Shown here piece after piece: positions 15,804-24,524 of a DNA stretch of 57,669 nucleotides; the stretch's first letter is position 1; each line of letters opens with the position of its first letter. Below the pieces are notes generated by a model, which was given only the letters and a program-made list of their open reading frames with translations, searched no databases and was not told where the DNA came from. The DNA is from Selenomonas sp. oral taxon 126 (lineage in GTDB: Bacteria > Bacillota > Negativicutes > Selenomonadales > Selenomonadaceae), in assembly GCF_001683335.1 (NCBI RefSeq), contig NZ_CP016201.1, positions 1,671,526 to 1,729,194 on the forward strand, read 5' to 3'. Position numbers and translations under genes: made by a program.

Positions 15804-17285
15804 ATGGATTATTTCAGCACGCGTGGGGCAAAGGAACGCGTCTCCTCGGCGGAGGCGATCCTGCAGGGGCTTGCCTCTGACGGAGGGCTCTTCGTGCCCG
15901 CCTCGTTCCCACAGATGACGCTCTCCGAGATCGAGGCACTCCGCGATCTCTCGTATGAGGAGCGCGCCGTGCGCATCCTTCGCCTCTATCTGACGGACTA
16001 TACGGAGGAGGAACTGAAGGGCTGCGTCAGCCGCGCCTACGGGCATACATTTGACGATATGCGGCGCGCGCCCGTGCGGACAGTCGGGGAACTCGAGGTG
16101 CTCGAGCTGTGGCACGGCCCGACGAGCGCGTTCAAGGACATGGCGCTGCAGCTCCTGCCACAGCTGATGAGTACGGCGCGCGCAAAGACGGGGGAGAAGG
16201 ACACAATCCTCATCCTCGTTGCAACCTCGGGCGATACGGGCAAGGCGGCGCTCGAGGGCTTTGCGGATGCCGAGGGCATCCGCATCATGGTGTTCTATCC
16301 AGATGGCGGCGTCAGCCCAGTGCAGCGCCTCCAGATGGTGACGCAGGAGGGCGCGAATGTCTCCGTCGTGGCGGTGCGCGGCAATTTCGACGATGCACAG
16401 CGCGGCGTGAAGGAGATCTTCGGCGATGCGGCGATGGCGAAGGAGCTTGCCGCCCTCCATACGAAGCTCTCCTCGGCGAACTCGATCAACTGGGGACGCC
16501 TCGTGCCGCAGATCGTCTACTATTTCAGCGCATACGCCGACCTCCTTGCCGCCGGGAAAATCGAGGTGGGCGACTCCGTGAACTTCACCGTGCCGACGGG
16601 GAACTTCGGCAACATCCTCGCGGGTTACTACGCAAAGCGCATGGGGCTGCCTGTCGGAAAGCTCATCTGCGCCTCGAATGCGAACAATGTGCTCACGGAC
16701 TTTTTGCAGACGGGGATCTACGATCGGCAGCGCGATTTCTACCGGACGATGTCGCCGTCGATGGACATCCTCGTCTCGAGCAACCTCGAGCGTCTGCTCT
16801 ATCATCTGACGGAGGATACGGCTACGGTTGCCGCATGGATGAAATCGCTTGCAGAGGTCGGAAAATACGATGCGATCTGCCTCCTCCCCGCATTGCAGGA
16901 GCACTTCTGGGCGGCGTTTGCAGACGATGCGGCGACGGAGGAGGAGATCCGCGCCGTGTATGAGCGCACAGCCTATACGCTCGATACGCATACGGCGGTT
17001 GCCTACCGCGCGGCGGAGGACTATCGGCGTGCGACGGGTGATGTGCGTCCGATGGTCGTGCTCTCGACGGCAAGCCCGTACAAGTTCGGCACGAGCGTGC
17101 TCCACGCGCTCGGCGAAGATACGGCGGGCTTGGATGAGTTCGCGCAGATGGAGCGTCTGCATGCGCGGAGCGGGATGGAGATCCCTGCGCGCCTCGCTGC
17201 GCTGCGTACGGCTGCCGTGCTGCACAAGGGCGTCTGCGAGAAGGATGGCATGCGTGCGGCAGTACTTTCTTTTGCCAAAGCATAA
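15804..17285 (+). CDS. thrC: Threonine synthase
   Basis: A PLP enzyme that turns O-phosphohomoserine into threonine. The start is the ATG at 15804 (MDYFSTRG), 8 nt after GCGAAAGGA; the ATG at 15795 overlaps that ribosome site. It has 493 residues, normal for the long (type I) class. The N-terminal YFSTRG...LQGLASDGGLFVP signature is clear. The PLP lysine sits in HGPTSAFKDMALQ, and the phosphate-binding and Gly-rich loops in LVATSGDTGKAALEGF. Its precursor route links to asd and dapB further right, but no operon is formed. Confidence 0.95.
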   Translation: MDYFSTRGAKERVSSAEAILQGLASDGGLFVPASFPQMTLSEIEALRDLSYEERAVRILRLYLTDYTEEELKGCVSRAYGHTFDDMRRAPVRTVGELEVLELWHGPTSAFKDMALQLLPQLMSTARAKTGEKDTILILVATSGDTGKAALEGFADAEGIRIMVFYPDGGVSPVQRLQMVTQEGANVSVVAVRGNFDDAQRGVKEIFGDAAMAKELAALHTKLSSANSINWGRLVPQIVYYFSAYADLLAAGKIEVGDSVNFTVPTGNFGNILAGYYAKRMGLPVGKLICASNANNVLTDFLQTGIYDRQRDFYRTMSPSMDILVSSNLERLLYHLTEDTATVAAWMKSLAEVGKYDAICLLPALQEHFWAAFADDAATEEEIRAVYERTAYTLDTHTAVAYRAAEDYRRATGDVRPMVVLSTASPYKFGTSVLHALGEDTAGLDEFAQMERLHARSGMEIPARLAALRTAAVLHKGVCEKDGMRAAVLSFAKA

Positions 17286-17339
17286 AAAAAACAAGGAAAC
17301 AATAAATTTTTTTCATGACAAAGAAGGATTTCCGGAGTA

Positions 17340-17356
17340 TGTGAAGAACTTTCACA
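17340..17356. promoter_or_regulatory. Palindrome upstream of pckA
   Basis: TGTGAA-GAACT-TTCACA is a perfect 6-5-6 dyad. TTCACA (17351-17356) could serve as a -35 with TATGTT (17373-17378) 16 bp on, so a bound regulator would overlap the promoter. The spacing is one base longer than a Crp site. Confidence 0.4.
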
Positions 17357-17438
17357 AAGTACGTTGAATATGTATGTTAATGAGGTGTCTTTTTCGCCTC
17401 ACTTCCATTTAGCCATTTTTTGGGGAAAGAGGTATACT

Positions 17439-19058
17439 ATGGCAACGATTGATCTGACACAGTACGGCATCACGGGCACGACGGAAATCGTCCACAATCC
17501 CGACTACAATCAGCTGTTCCGTGAGGAACTGCGTCCCGATCTCGAGGGCTATGAGCGCGGACAGGTCACGGAGATGGGTGATGCGGTCAACGTCATGACC
17601 GGCATCTACACGGGTCGCTCCCCGAAGGATAAGTACATCGTCGACGACGAGACCTCGCACGATACGGTCTGGTGGACCTCCGACGAATACAAGAACGACA
17701 ACAAGCGCGCGACGCAGAAGGCGTGGAACGCCGTGCGCGAGATTGCAATCCGCGAGCTCTGCAACAAGCGCCTCTTCGTCGTGGATGCGTTCTGCGGTGC
17801 AAATGTGAATACGCGCATGGCAGTCCGCTTCATCACAGAGGTGCCTTGGCAGGCGCATTTTGTCACGAATATGTTCATCCGTCCGACGGCGGAGGAGCTG
17901 GAGAGCTTCAAGCCCAACTTTGTGGTCTACAATGCGGCGAAGGCGCGTGTCATGCACTTTGGCGATCTCGGTCTCAACTCCGAGACGGCGGTCATGTTCA
18001 ACCTCACGAGCCGTGAGCAGGTCATTATCAATACGTGGTACGGCGGCGAGATGAAGAAGGGCATCTTCTCGATGATGAACTACTATCTCCCGCTGAAGGG
18101 CATCGCCTCTATGCACTGCTCGGCGAACACGGACAAGCAGGGGCAGAACACGACGCTGTTCTTCGGACTCTCGGGCACGGGCAAGACCACGCTCTCGACC
18201 GACAGCGCACGCCTCCTCATCGGCGACGATGAGCACGGCTGGGACGATGAGGGCGTCTTCAACTACGAGGGCGGCTGCTACGCAAAGGTCATCAACCTCG
18301 ACCCCGAGGCGGAGCCGGACATCTATCAGGCGATCCGCCGCAACGCGCTGCTCGAGAACGTCACGGTCGACCTCGCGGGTCATGTGGACTTTGCCGACAA
18401 GTCGGTCACGGAGAATACGCGCGTATCGTACCCCATCAACCACATTGAGAACATCGTGCTCGGTCATGTTGCAGAAAAGTCTGCAGGCCCGCACGCAAAG
18501 CATGTCATCTTCCTCTCGGCAGATGCGTTCGGCGTTCTGCCGCCGGTCTCGATCCTGACGCCGGAGCAGACGAAGTACTACTTCCTCTCGGGCTTCACCT
18601 CGAAGCTCGCGGGCACGGAGCGCGGCATCACGGAGCCGACGCCGACGTTCTCGGCGTGCTTCGGGCAGGCGTTTCTCGAGCTGCATCCGACGAAGTACGC
18701 AGAGGAGCTTGTGCGCAAGATGGAGGAGCACGGCTCGCGCGCCTATCTCGTGAACACGGGCTGGAACGGCACGGGCAAGCGCATCTCGATCCAGGACACG
18801 CGCGGCATCATCCACGCGATTCAGGATGGTTCGATCGACAGCGCGCCGACGAAGAAGATCCCGTATTTCGACTTCGAGGTTCCGACGGAGCTGCCGGGCG
18901 TCGATCCGAAGATTCTCGATCCGCGCGACACCTATGCAAGCCGTACGGAGTGGGATGAGAAGGCGCGTGATCTCGCGGAGCGCTTCATCAAGAACTTCAA
19001 GAAGTATGAGGGCAACGAAGCGGGCAAGGCGCTCGTTCCTGCGGGTCCTCAGCTCTAA
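17439..19058 (+). CDS. pckA: Phosphoenolpyruvate carboxykinase (ATP)
   Basis: Interconverts oxaloacetate + ATP and PEP + CO2 + ADP. In fermenters of this kind it often runs towards oxaloacetate for succinate or propionate formation. The start is the ATG at 17439 ([11 protein letters not shown]), with GGAAAGAGG 6 nt upstream. It has 539 residues, the family norm. Visible motifs are [12 protein letters not shown], the P-loop [13 protein letters not shown], the metal site [18 protein letters not shown], and ENTRVSYPI. The gene stands alone between thrC and recG and ends at its own hairpin terminator. A dyad (17340-17356) lies in its 150-bp leader. Confidence 0.96.
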   Translation: MATIDLTQYGITGTTEIVHNPDYNQLFREELRPDLEGYERGQVTEMGDAVNVMTGIYTGRSPKDKYIVDDETSHDTVWWTSDEYKNDNKRATQKAWNAVREIAIRELCNKRLFVVDAFCGANVNTRMAVRFITEVPWQAHFVTNMFIRPTAEELESFKPNFVVYNAAKARVMHFGDLGLNSETAVMFNLTSREQVIINTWYGGEMKKGIFSMMNYYLPLKGIASMHCSANTDKQGQNTTLFFGLSGTGKTTLSTDSARLLIGDDEHGWDDEGVFNYEGGCYAKVINLDPEAEPDIYQAIRRNALLENVTVDLAGHVDFADKSVTENTRVSYPINHIENIVLGHVAEKSAGPHAKHVIFLSADAFGVLPPVSILTPEQTKYYFLSGFTSKLAGTERGITEPTPTFSACFGQAFLELHPTKYAEELVRKMEEHGSRAYLVNTGWNGTGKRISIQDTRGIIHAIQDGSIDSAPTKKIPYFDFEVPTELPGVDPKILDPRDTYASRTEWDEKARDLAERFIKNFKKYEGNEAGKALVPAGPQL

Positions 19059-19077
19059 GCAACAGCATTACACGGAG

Positions 19078-19109
19078 GAAGCTGCCGCATTTGCGGCAGC
19101 TTCTTTTTT
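19078..19109 (+). terminator. Terminator of pckA
   Basis: A perfect 11-bp stem GAAGCTGCCGC / GCGGCAGCTTC with a 4-nt loop and T6, between pckA and recG. Confidence 0.93.
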
Positions 19110-19129
19110 GAAAACGGAAAGGAGGCTCG

Positions 19130-21196
19130 ATGAAGCTCTCGGACAGTATCAATAAGGTGCGCGGCGTCGGTGTGAAAAAGGCGGCGGCATTTGCGCGCCT
19201 CGGCATTCAGACCGTATACGACCTCCTGACCTACTATCCGCGCGCCTATGAGGATCAGAGCCGCGTGACGCCCATCGCGCGCCTGCGCGCAGGGGAGCGT
19301 GCGACCGTGTTCGCTGTCATTCAGCAGGTGCAGGAGCGTCAGGGACGGCGGCGCGGATTTACGATTTTGACGGCGCTACTTGGCGACGGGACGGGGTACG
19401 CGCAGGCAGTCTGGTTCAACCAGCGTTTCCTCAAGACGAAGCTGCGCGAGGGGCGGCGCATCCTCCTCACAGGCAAGGCGGAGTACGCCTATAAAGGCGG
19501 CGGTCAGCTCGCACTCACAAATATCACGTCGTTCGAGCTCCTCGGCGCAGAGGAGGATGCGGGGGAGCATCTCGGCATCCTGCCCGTCTATGCGGCGACG
19601 GAGGGGCTGACGCAGAAGCAGCTGCGCACAATGATGGAATACGCACTCGCGCAGACGATGGACGAAATCGAAGAGAATCTGCCGCAGCGCGTCCGTGAGG
19701 AGTATCGGCTGATTGGTCGAAGGCGTGCCTTTCAGCACATCCACTTTCCCAAGCAGGAGGAGGAGCTGCGCACGGCACGGCGGCGGCTCGCCTTTGAGGA
19801 GCTCTATCTCATCCAATGCGGGCTGCTTGCGCTCAAGAAGCGCACGGCGGAGGAACAGGAGGGCATTGCGCACGCAGCGGACGGCACGCTCGTCGAACAC
19901 GTACGTGCAGCTCTCCCCTTCACATTGACCGCCGATCAGGAGCAGGTGTGGGGCGAAATTCGGCGCGATATGGAGTCACCGTTGCCCATGCGACGGCTCG
20001 TGCAGGGCGATGTCGGCTCAGGCAAGACGGCGATTGCACTGCTCGCGCTTGTCAAAACCGTGGAGAGCGGGCATCAGGGCGCGATGATGGCACCGACGGA
20101 GATTCTCGCGCGGCAGCACTACGACTACCTGCGGACGCTGCTCACACCGCTCGGCGTACGCGTGGGCTTCCTCTCGGGGCGGCTCACGAAGAAGGAGCGC
20201 ACGGCGATGGATACGGCGCTGACCGCGCATGAGGTGGACATTGCCGTCGGGACGCACGCGCTGATACAGGATCACGTTGCCTTTGCCGCGCTCGGACTGG
20301 TTGTGACGGACGAACAGCACCGCTTCGGCGTTGCGCAGCGCGCCGCACTCGAGAAAAAGAGCGCGGCAACGCCCGATGTACTCGTCATGACGGCAACGCC
20401 GATTCCGCGCACGATGACGCTGACGGTGTACGGAGACCTCGATGTCTCGCGCATCGAGCATCTGCCGCCGGGGCGGCAGCCCATCCGCACCTTTCTGCGC
20501 GATGAGACGGCGCGCGCAAAGATCTATGCGTTCGTGCGCAGGGAGATCGAGAGCGGACGGCAGGCGTACGTCGTCTGCCCGCTCATCGAGGCGAGCGAGG
20601 AGATGGATCTGCCCTCGGCGGAGGATGTCTATGAGGAGCTCGCGCACGGCATCTTTCGCGGGATTCCATGCGGGCTGCTGCACGGGCGCATGAAGTCTGC
20701 GGAGAAGGAAGCGGTCATGACGAATTTCTACGCGAACCGTGTCAAGCTGCTCGTTTCAACTACAGTCATTGAGGTCGGTGTGAACGTGCCGAATGCGAGC
20801 ATCCTCGTTGTGGAGCACGCGGAGCGCTTCGGACTCGCACAGCTGCACCAGCTGCGCGGGCGCGTCGGGCGCGGCTCCTACGCCTCCTATTGCATCCTGA
20901 TTGCGGGCAGGAGCGCATCCTCTCAGGAGCGTCTGAAAGTCATCGAGCAGACGAGCGACGGCTTTCGTCTCGCCGAGGAGGATCTGCGTCTGCGTGGTCC
21001 GGGGCAGTTCTTCGGCGCGATGCAGCATGGACTCGGCGATCTCAAGATAGCGGACGTGCTCGCCGACATGGATCTCCTCCTCCTCGCGCGCCGTGCCGCG
21101 CTTACCACCGTGGACGACCCCGCCGCCCTCTCCTTTGTTCTGCCGACGCTCATGCGTCAGTACCGCGAGAGGTTTGAATATATGCGGGAGGTTTGA
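19130..21196 (+). CDS. recG: ATP-dependent DNA helicase RecG
   Basis: A branch-migrating helicase that processes stalled forks and Holliday junctions. It has 688 residues, normal length. The N-terminal wedge domain with its OB fold covers about 55-150 (RLRAGERATVFAVI...). Helicase motifs follow in order: Walker A GDVGSGKTAIALL, the DEQH box in VVTDEQHRFGVAQR, MTATPIPRTMTLT (motif III), STTVIEVGVNVPNA and QLHQLRGRVGRG (motif VI). AAAGGAGG lies 6 nt before the ATG. No partner gene is adjacent; the pckA terminator separates it from the left. Confidence 0.97.
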   Translation: MKLSDSINKVRGVGVKKAAAFARLGIQTVYDLLTYYPRAYEDQSRVTPIARLRAGERATVFAVIQQVQERQGRRRGFTILTALLGDGTGYAQAVWFNQRFLKTKLREGRRILLTGKAEYAYKGGGQLALTNITSFELLGAEEDAGEHLGILPVYAATEGLTQKQLRTMMEYALAQTMDEIEENLPQRVREEYRLIGRRRAFQHIHFPKQEEELRTARRRLAFEELYLIQCGLLALKKRTAEEQEGIAHAADGTLVEHVRAALPFTLTADQEQVWGEIRRDMESPLPMRRLVQGDVGSGKTAIALLALVKTVESGHQGAMMAPTEILARQHYDYLRTLLTPLGVRVGFLSGRLTKKERTAMDTALTAHEVDIAVGTHALIQDHVAFAALGLVVTDEQHRFGVAQRAALEKKSAATPDVLVMTATPIPRTMTLTVYGDLDVSRIEHLPPGRQPIRTFLRDETARAKIYAFVRREIESGRQAYVVCPLIEASEEMDLPSAEDVYEELAHGIFRGIPCGLLHGRMKSAEKEAVMTNFYANRVKLLVSTTVIEVGVNVPNASILVVEHAERFGLAQLHQLRGRVGRGSYASYCILIAGRSASSQERLKVIEQTSDGFRLAEEDLRLRGPGQFFGAMQHGLGDLKIADVLADMDLLLLARRAALTTVDDPAALSFVLPTLMRQYRERFEYMREV

Positions 21197-21210
21197 GGAG
21201 GAAAAACATA

Positions 21211-21239
21211 TTGACACGTAATAAAATACGTGACATTAT
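21211..21239 (+). promoter_or_regulatory. Promoter of hicAB
   Basis: Consensus TTGACA (21211-21216) with a weak -10 CATTAT (21234-21239) 17 bp on. The transcript would start close to the hicA ribosome site. Confidence 0.5.
21212..21235. promoter_or_regulatory. Palindromic operator in the hicAB promoter
   Basis: CACGTA-N6-TACGTG with outer TG.../...CA pairs forms a 24-bp dyad that fills the -35/-10 spacer. This position fits autorepression by the HicB antitoxin, as known for the family. Confidence 0.6.
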
Positions 21240-21257
21240 AAGATGAAGAGGTGGGAG

Positions 21258-21452
21258 ATGAAAAGCTATTCTTCGAGGGATGTGCTCCGTATGCTTCTGG
21301 CGGATGGCTGGTTCGAAGTGAATTGTGTCGGCGATCATCACCAGTTCAAACATCCGACAAAGCCGGGCAGGGTGACCGTCCGTCATCCCGTTAAGGATAT
21401 GGGAATTCGCGATCTCAAGAGTATTGAAAAGCAGTCGGGACTTAAGTTTTAG
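21258..21452 (+). CDS. hicA: HicA family toxin (mRNA interferase) of a type II toxin-antitoxin pair
   Basis: A small dsRBD-fold ribonuclease that cleaves mRNA and is neutralised by HicB. It has 64 residues from the ATG at 21258, which follows AGAGG by 6 nt; an in-frame ATG at 21243 would add five residues but lies upstream of the likely transcript start. The family core is clear: SSRDVLRMLLADGWF, then GDHHQFKHP with the catalytic His, then GRVTVRHPVKD and the C-terminal LKSIEKQSGL helix. The stop TAG appears to be formed by the edge of a small insertion (21450-21481) that separates hicA from hicB. Confidence 0.9.
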   Translation: MKSYSSRDVLRMLLADGWFEVNCVGDHHQFKHPTKPGRVTVRHPVKDMGIRDLKSIEKQSGLKF

Positions 21453-21481
21453 GAATCGCTGAATTTATCAGTGCTTCCTTA
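21450..21481. repeat. 31-bp fused-terminal-repeat remnant of the MITE-like family, between hicA and hicB
   Basis: GGAATCGCTGA and TCAGTGCTTCC pair as the two ends of the family seen at 38009 and 41050, with almost nothing between. TA flanks it on both sides. The left TA plus the first G of the element gives the hicA stop TAG. The right TA merges with the hicB ribosome site. Confidence 0.65.
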
Positions 21482-21492
21482 AGGAGGGCAAT

Positions 21493-21909
21493 ATGTTTCC
21501 AGACATTTATCGCTATCCTGCGATTTTCAGCTATGAGGAAGATGGTGTTCATATTGTATTTCCGGATTTGCCGGGATGCATCACATTCGGAAAAGACGAG
21601 GGGGATGCCGTGCGTGCTGCACGTGAGGCGCTTACACTCCACCTCTATGGAATGGAGCAGGATGAGGAGGAGATTCCCCGACCGTCTTCGATGAGAGTTT
21701 TGGCAGAGCAGGAGGAACTGCAAAAGAACGAGGTCTTTCTGCTGGTGGAGGCATTTATGCCTGCATTTCGGGAGAAACAGAGCAAGCGCTTTGTCAAGAA
21801 AACCCTCTCTGTACCCTATTGGATGAACGCTGAGGCAGAGCGCATCGGACTCAATTTTTCCCAGACTCTCCAGAATGCAATCCTGCAGAAATTGGAACTG
21901 GCGAAGTGA
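21493..21909 (+). CDS. hicB: HicB family antitoxin
   Basis: Neutralises HicA and represses the operon. It has 138 residues. The N-terminal partial RNase H fold is visible as YPAIFSYEEDGVHIVFPDLPGCITFGKDEGDAVRAAREAL, the standard HicB signature. The C-terminal part (KKTLSVPYWMNAEAERIGLNFSQTLQNAILQKL) reads as a ribbon-helix-helix DNA-binding domain. AAGGAGG lies 6 nt before the ATG. A palindrome upstream of hicA is the probable binding site. The pair lies between recG and dapB, both housekeeping genes. Confidence 0.92.
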   Translation: MFPDIYRYPAIFSYEEDGVHIVFPDLPGCITFGKDEGDAVRAAREALTLHLYGMEQDEEEIPRPSSMRVLAEQEELQKNEVFLLVEAFMPAFREKQSKRFVKKTLSVPYWMNAEAERIGLNFSQTLQNAILQKLELAK

Positions 21910-21932
21910 GCATAATGCGGGCGTTGTATTCC

Positions 21933-21962
21933 TTGACATGTTGGGATTCTCTGGTCTAGAAT
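21933..21962 (+). promoter_or_regulatory. Promoter of dapB-asd
   Basis: TTGACA (21933-21938), an 18-bp spacer and TAGAAT (21957-21962), 31 bp before the dapB start. Confidence 0.7.
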
Positions 21963-21993
21963 AGCAACATATTGAATTTGGGAGGAGATTGCC

Positions 21994-22782
21994 TTGACAA
22001 AGGTTTTGGTAAACGGCGCTGCAGGTCGCATGGGGCGCGCGGTGCTGAAAGCCGTGATCGACGATGCAGAGTTGGAACTCGTCGGTGCGGTGGATATCAC
22101 AGGCGGTGCGGACGCGGGAGAGCTTGCGGGGACGGCGAAGAACGGCGTTCTTGTGGAGACGGATCTTGCGGCGGCACTCGAGCGTCTGCACCCCGATGTG
22201 ATGATCGACTTCACGCGTCCCGATGTAGTGTATGGAAACGTTCTGACGGCGCTCGCACACAAGGTCTCGCCTGTGGTTGGCACAACGGGTCTCTCTGAGG
22301 AGCAGAAGGCTGCAATCAAGGCAGCGGCGGACGAGAACGATACGCCCGCCTTCATTGCGCCGAACTTCGCAATCGGCGCCGTGCTCATGATGCTCATGAG
22401 CCGCATGGCGGCAAAGTACATGCCCGAGGTCGAGATCATCGAACTCCACCACGACAACAAGCTGGACGCGCCCTCGGGGACGGCGGTGCAGACGGCGGCG
22501 ATGATTGCCGAGGTGCGCGCAGAGCACGCGCAGGGGCACCCCGACGAGGAGGAGAAGATCGCGGGCGCGCGCGGCGCGGACTACGAGGGCATGCACATCC
22601 ACAGCGTCCGTCTGCCGGGCTACGTCGCGCATCAGGAGGTCATCTTCGGCGGACTTGGGCAGACGCTCTCGATTCGCCACGATTCGCTGAACCGCGAGTC
22701 CTTCATGCCGGGCGTCGTGCTCGCTGCAAAGAAGGTGCGCGAGCTCAAATCGCTCACCGTCGGACTGGATAAATTACTGTAA
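21994..22782 (+). CDS. dapB: 4-hydroxy-tetrahydrodipicolinate reductase
   Basis: An NAD(P)H reductase of the lysine/diaminopimelate pathway. It has 262 residues, normal length. The start is TTG at 21994 with GGAGGAG 6 nt upstream; the protein begins MTKVLVNGAAGRMGR, which includes the nucleotide-binding GxxGxxG. The catalytic and substrate-binding block is ELHHDNKLDAPSGTA. It forms a two-gene operon with asd, 12 bp apart, feeding the DAP that MurE (25851) adds to peptidoglycan. Confidence 0.96.
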   Translation: MTKVLVNGAAGRMGRAVLKAVIDDAELELVGAVDITGGADAGELAGTAKNGVLVETDLAAALERLHPDVMIDFTRPDVVYGNVLTALAHKVSPVVGTTGLSEEQKAAIKAAADENDTPAFIAPNFAIGAVLMMLMSRMAAKYMPEVEIIELHHDNKLDAPSGTAVQTAAMIAEVRAEHAQGHPDEEEKIAGARGADYEGMHIHSVRLPGYVAHQEVIFGGLGQTLSIRHDSLNRESFMPGVVLAAKKVRELKSLTVGLDKLL

Positions 22783-22794
22783 GGGGAGTACATC

Positions 22795-23826
22795 ATGAAG
22801 AAATATCGTGTCGCCATCCTTGGCGCAACGGGCGCCGTCGGTCAGGAGTTCCTCAACCTCATCGAAGAGTGCAAATTCCCGTTCTCTGAGCTGCGCCTCC
22901 TCGCGTCCAGCCGCTCGGCGGGCAAGAAGATCGCATTTATGGGCAAGGAATATACCGTCGAGGAGACAACGGCGGATTCCTTTGCGGGCATCGACATCGC
23001 GCTCTTTGCGGGCGGCGCGGCGAGCAAGGAGTTCGCGCCCCACGCCGTCAAGGCGGGTGCCGTCGTCATCGACAACTCGAGCGCGTTCCGCATGGATCCC
23101 GAGGTGCCGCTCGTCGTGCCCGAGGTCAACCCCGAGGCGATCAGGAAGCACAAGGGCATCATTGCAAACCCGAACTGCTCGACCATCATCATGGTCATGG
23201 GGCTGAAGCCTCTCTATGATCTCGCGAAGATCCGCCGCATCGTTGTTTCCACCTATCAGGCGGTCTCGGGTGCGGGCAAGGAGGGCATGGCGGAGCTCGA
23301 GGCTCAGGTCGCGGCACTCTCGGCGGGCAAGGACGCCGAGGCGAACATCCTGCCCGTCGGCAAGCTGCCGAAGCACTATCAGATCGCGTTCAACCTCATC
23401 CCGCAGATCGACGTTTTCATGGACAACCTCTACACGAAAGAGGAGATGAAGATGATCGACGAGACGAAGAAGATCATGGAGGACGACAGTCTGCGCATCA
23501 CGGCGACCACAGTGCGCGTGCCTGTCTATCGCAGTCACGCCGAGTCTGTCAACGTCGAATTCGAGAGTGAGATCTCCCTCGATGCGGCGCGTGCGGCGCT
23601 TGCGGCGTTCCCCGGCGTCATCCTGCGCGACAATCCGTCGGAGCAGGAGTACCCGATGCCGCTCTTCACCTCGGGCAAGACGGACGTCGAGATCGGCCGT
23701 CTGCGCCGCGATGAGTCGACGGACAATGCTCTGAACTTCTGGATCTGCGGCGACCAGATTCGCAAGGGCGCGGCGCTCAACGCACTCCAGATTGCAGAGT
23801 ATATGATTGCGCACGAGCTCGTCTGA
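22795..23826 (+). CDS. asd: Aspartate-semialdehyde dehydrogenase
   Basis: Reduces aspartyl phosphate to aspartate semialdehyde, the branch point for lysine/DAP, threonine and methionine. It has 343 residues. The NADP-binding start MKKYRVAILGATGAVGQEF and the catalytic Cys in NPNCSTIIMV are both present, with the STYQAVSGAG block and the late catalytic-site RLRRDE region. AAGGGGAG precedes the ATG. It is cotranscribed with dapB and ends at a hairpin terminator before the mraZ promoter. Confidence 0.96.
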   Translation: MKKYRVAILGATGAVGQEFLNLIEECKFPFSELRLLASSRSAGKKIAFMGKEYTVEETTADSFAGIDIALFAGGAASKEFAPHAVKAGAVVIDNSSAFRMDPEVPLVVPEVNPEAIRKHKGIIANPNCSTIIMVMGLKPLYDLAKIRRIVVSTYQAVSGAGKEGMAELEAQVAALSAGKDAEANILPVGKLPKHYQIAFNLIPQIDVFMDNLYTKEEMKMIDETKKIMEDDSLRITATTVRVPVYRSHAESVNVEFESEISLDAARAALAAFPGVILRDNPSEQEYPMPLFTSGKTDVEIGRLRRDESTDNALNFWICGDQIRKGAALNALQIAEYMIAHELV

Positions 23827-23840
23827 ATATAGAGTTTCAG

Positions 23841-23876
23841 GGACATATTTCCACTTAGGAGATATGTCCTTTTTTT
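23841..23876 (+). terminator. Terminator of dapB-asd
   Basis: GGACATAT / ATATGTCC stem, 13-nt loop, then T7. Confidence 0.88.
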
Positions 23877-23976
23877 GCGCTTTCGAGGAGGTCATTGCCT
23901 CTGCCCCAGCCTTTTGTTTCGCGGGGTGGAGAAGATTTTACTGCTTGTATGCAGAGAAAAGGGAATGCCTGTTTTC

Positions 23977-24005
23977 TTGAAAAAAACGATGGATTTTGCT
24001 ATAAC
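23977..24005 (+). promoter_or_regulatory. Promoter of the division/cell-wall cluster
   Basis: TTGAAA (23977-23982), a 17-bp spacer and TATAAC (24000-24005), upstream of the MraZ-type repeats. Confidence 0.7.
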
Positions 24006-24016
24006 TGTTAAAGAAA

Positions 24017-24050
24017 GTGGCGAATTGTGGTGGAAAGTGCCACGCTGTGG
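24017..24050 (+). promoter_or_regulatory. MraZ operator (direct repeats at 10-bp period)
   Basis: GTGG, GTGG, GTGC and GTGG occur at 24017, 24027, 24037 and 24047, exactly one helical turn apart, right after the expected transcription start. MraZ is known to autoregulate its operon by binding short G-rich direct repeats with this spacing. Confidence 0.7.
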
Positions 24051-24080
24051 CGATGAAGTTTCGAAGGGTGGTGCGGCAGA

Positions 24081-24524
24081 ATGTTCATGGGGGAATACAC
24101 CCACAGCATTGATGCCAAGGGCCGCGTCATCCTGCCCGCCGACTTCCGTCAGGAGCTCGGCGTCTCCTTTATCATCACGAAGGGGCTGGACGGCAGTCTC
24201 TTCCTTTTCCCGCAGGCGGCATGGGATGAGTTCGCGGCAAAGCTGCGCACGCTCTCGATTGCCGACCCGAATGCGCGCGCCTTTGCCCGCTTCTTCATCG
24301 CGGGGGCGCGCACGCTCGAATGCGACAAGCAGGGGCGTTTTCTCGTCCCCGCAAATCTGCGCGCCTACGCGAACATCGGGCTCAAGCAGGATGTCATCCT
24401 CACGGGCGCGGATGCGCGCATCGAGGTCTGGGACAAGGAGAAGTGGCTGCGCTATGCGGGTGAGGTCGACCCGAATATCACGGAGATCTCGACGCAGCTT
24501 GCGGGCTACGGGATTACGATATGA
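24081..24524 (+). CDS. mraZ: Transcriptional regulator MraZ
   Basis: A ring-forming AbrB-like DNA-binding protein that controls the division and cell-wall cluster. It has 147 residues, the family length. Two SpoVT/AbrB-like repeats are visible: MGEYTHSIDAKGRVILPADFR at the start and TLECDKQGRFLVPANLR at about residue 75. The ATG at 24081 follows GAAGGGTGG; the in-frame ATG two codons on is less likely. The four 10-bp-spaced repeats upstream are its probable operator. It overlaps rsmH by 4 bp (ATGA). Confidence 0.95.
   Translation: MFMGEYTHSIDAKGRVILPADFRQELGVSFIITKGLDGSLFLFPQAAWDEFAAKLRTLSIADPNARAFARFFIAGARTLECDKQGRFLVPANLRAYANIGLKQDVILTGADARIEVWDKEKWLRYAGEVDPNITEISTQLAGYGITI

Noticed and set aside
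15510-17294. A 594-codon minus-strand open frame covering thrC
   Set aside because: Antisense to a clear threonine synthase, no ribosome site, unnatural composition.
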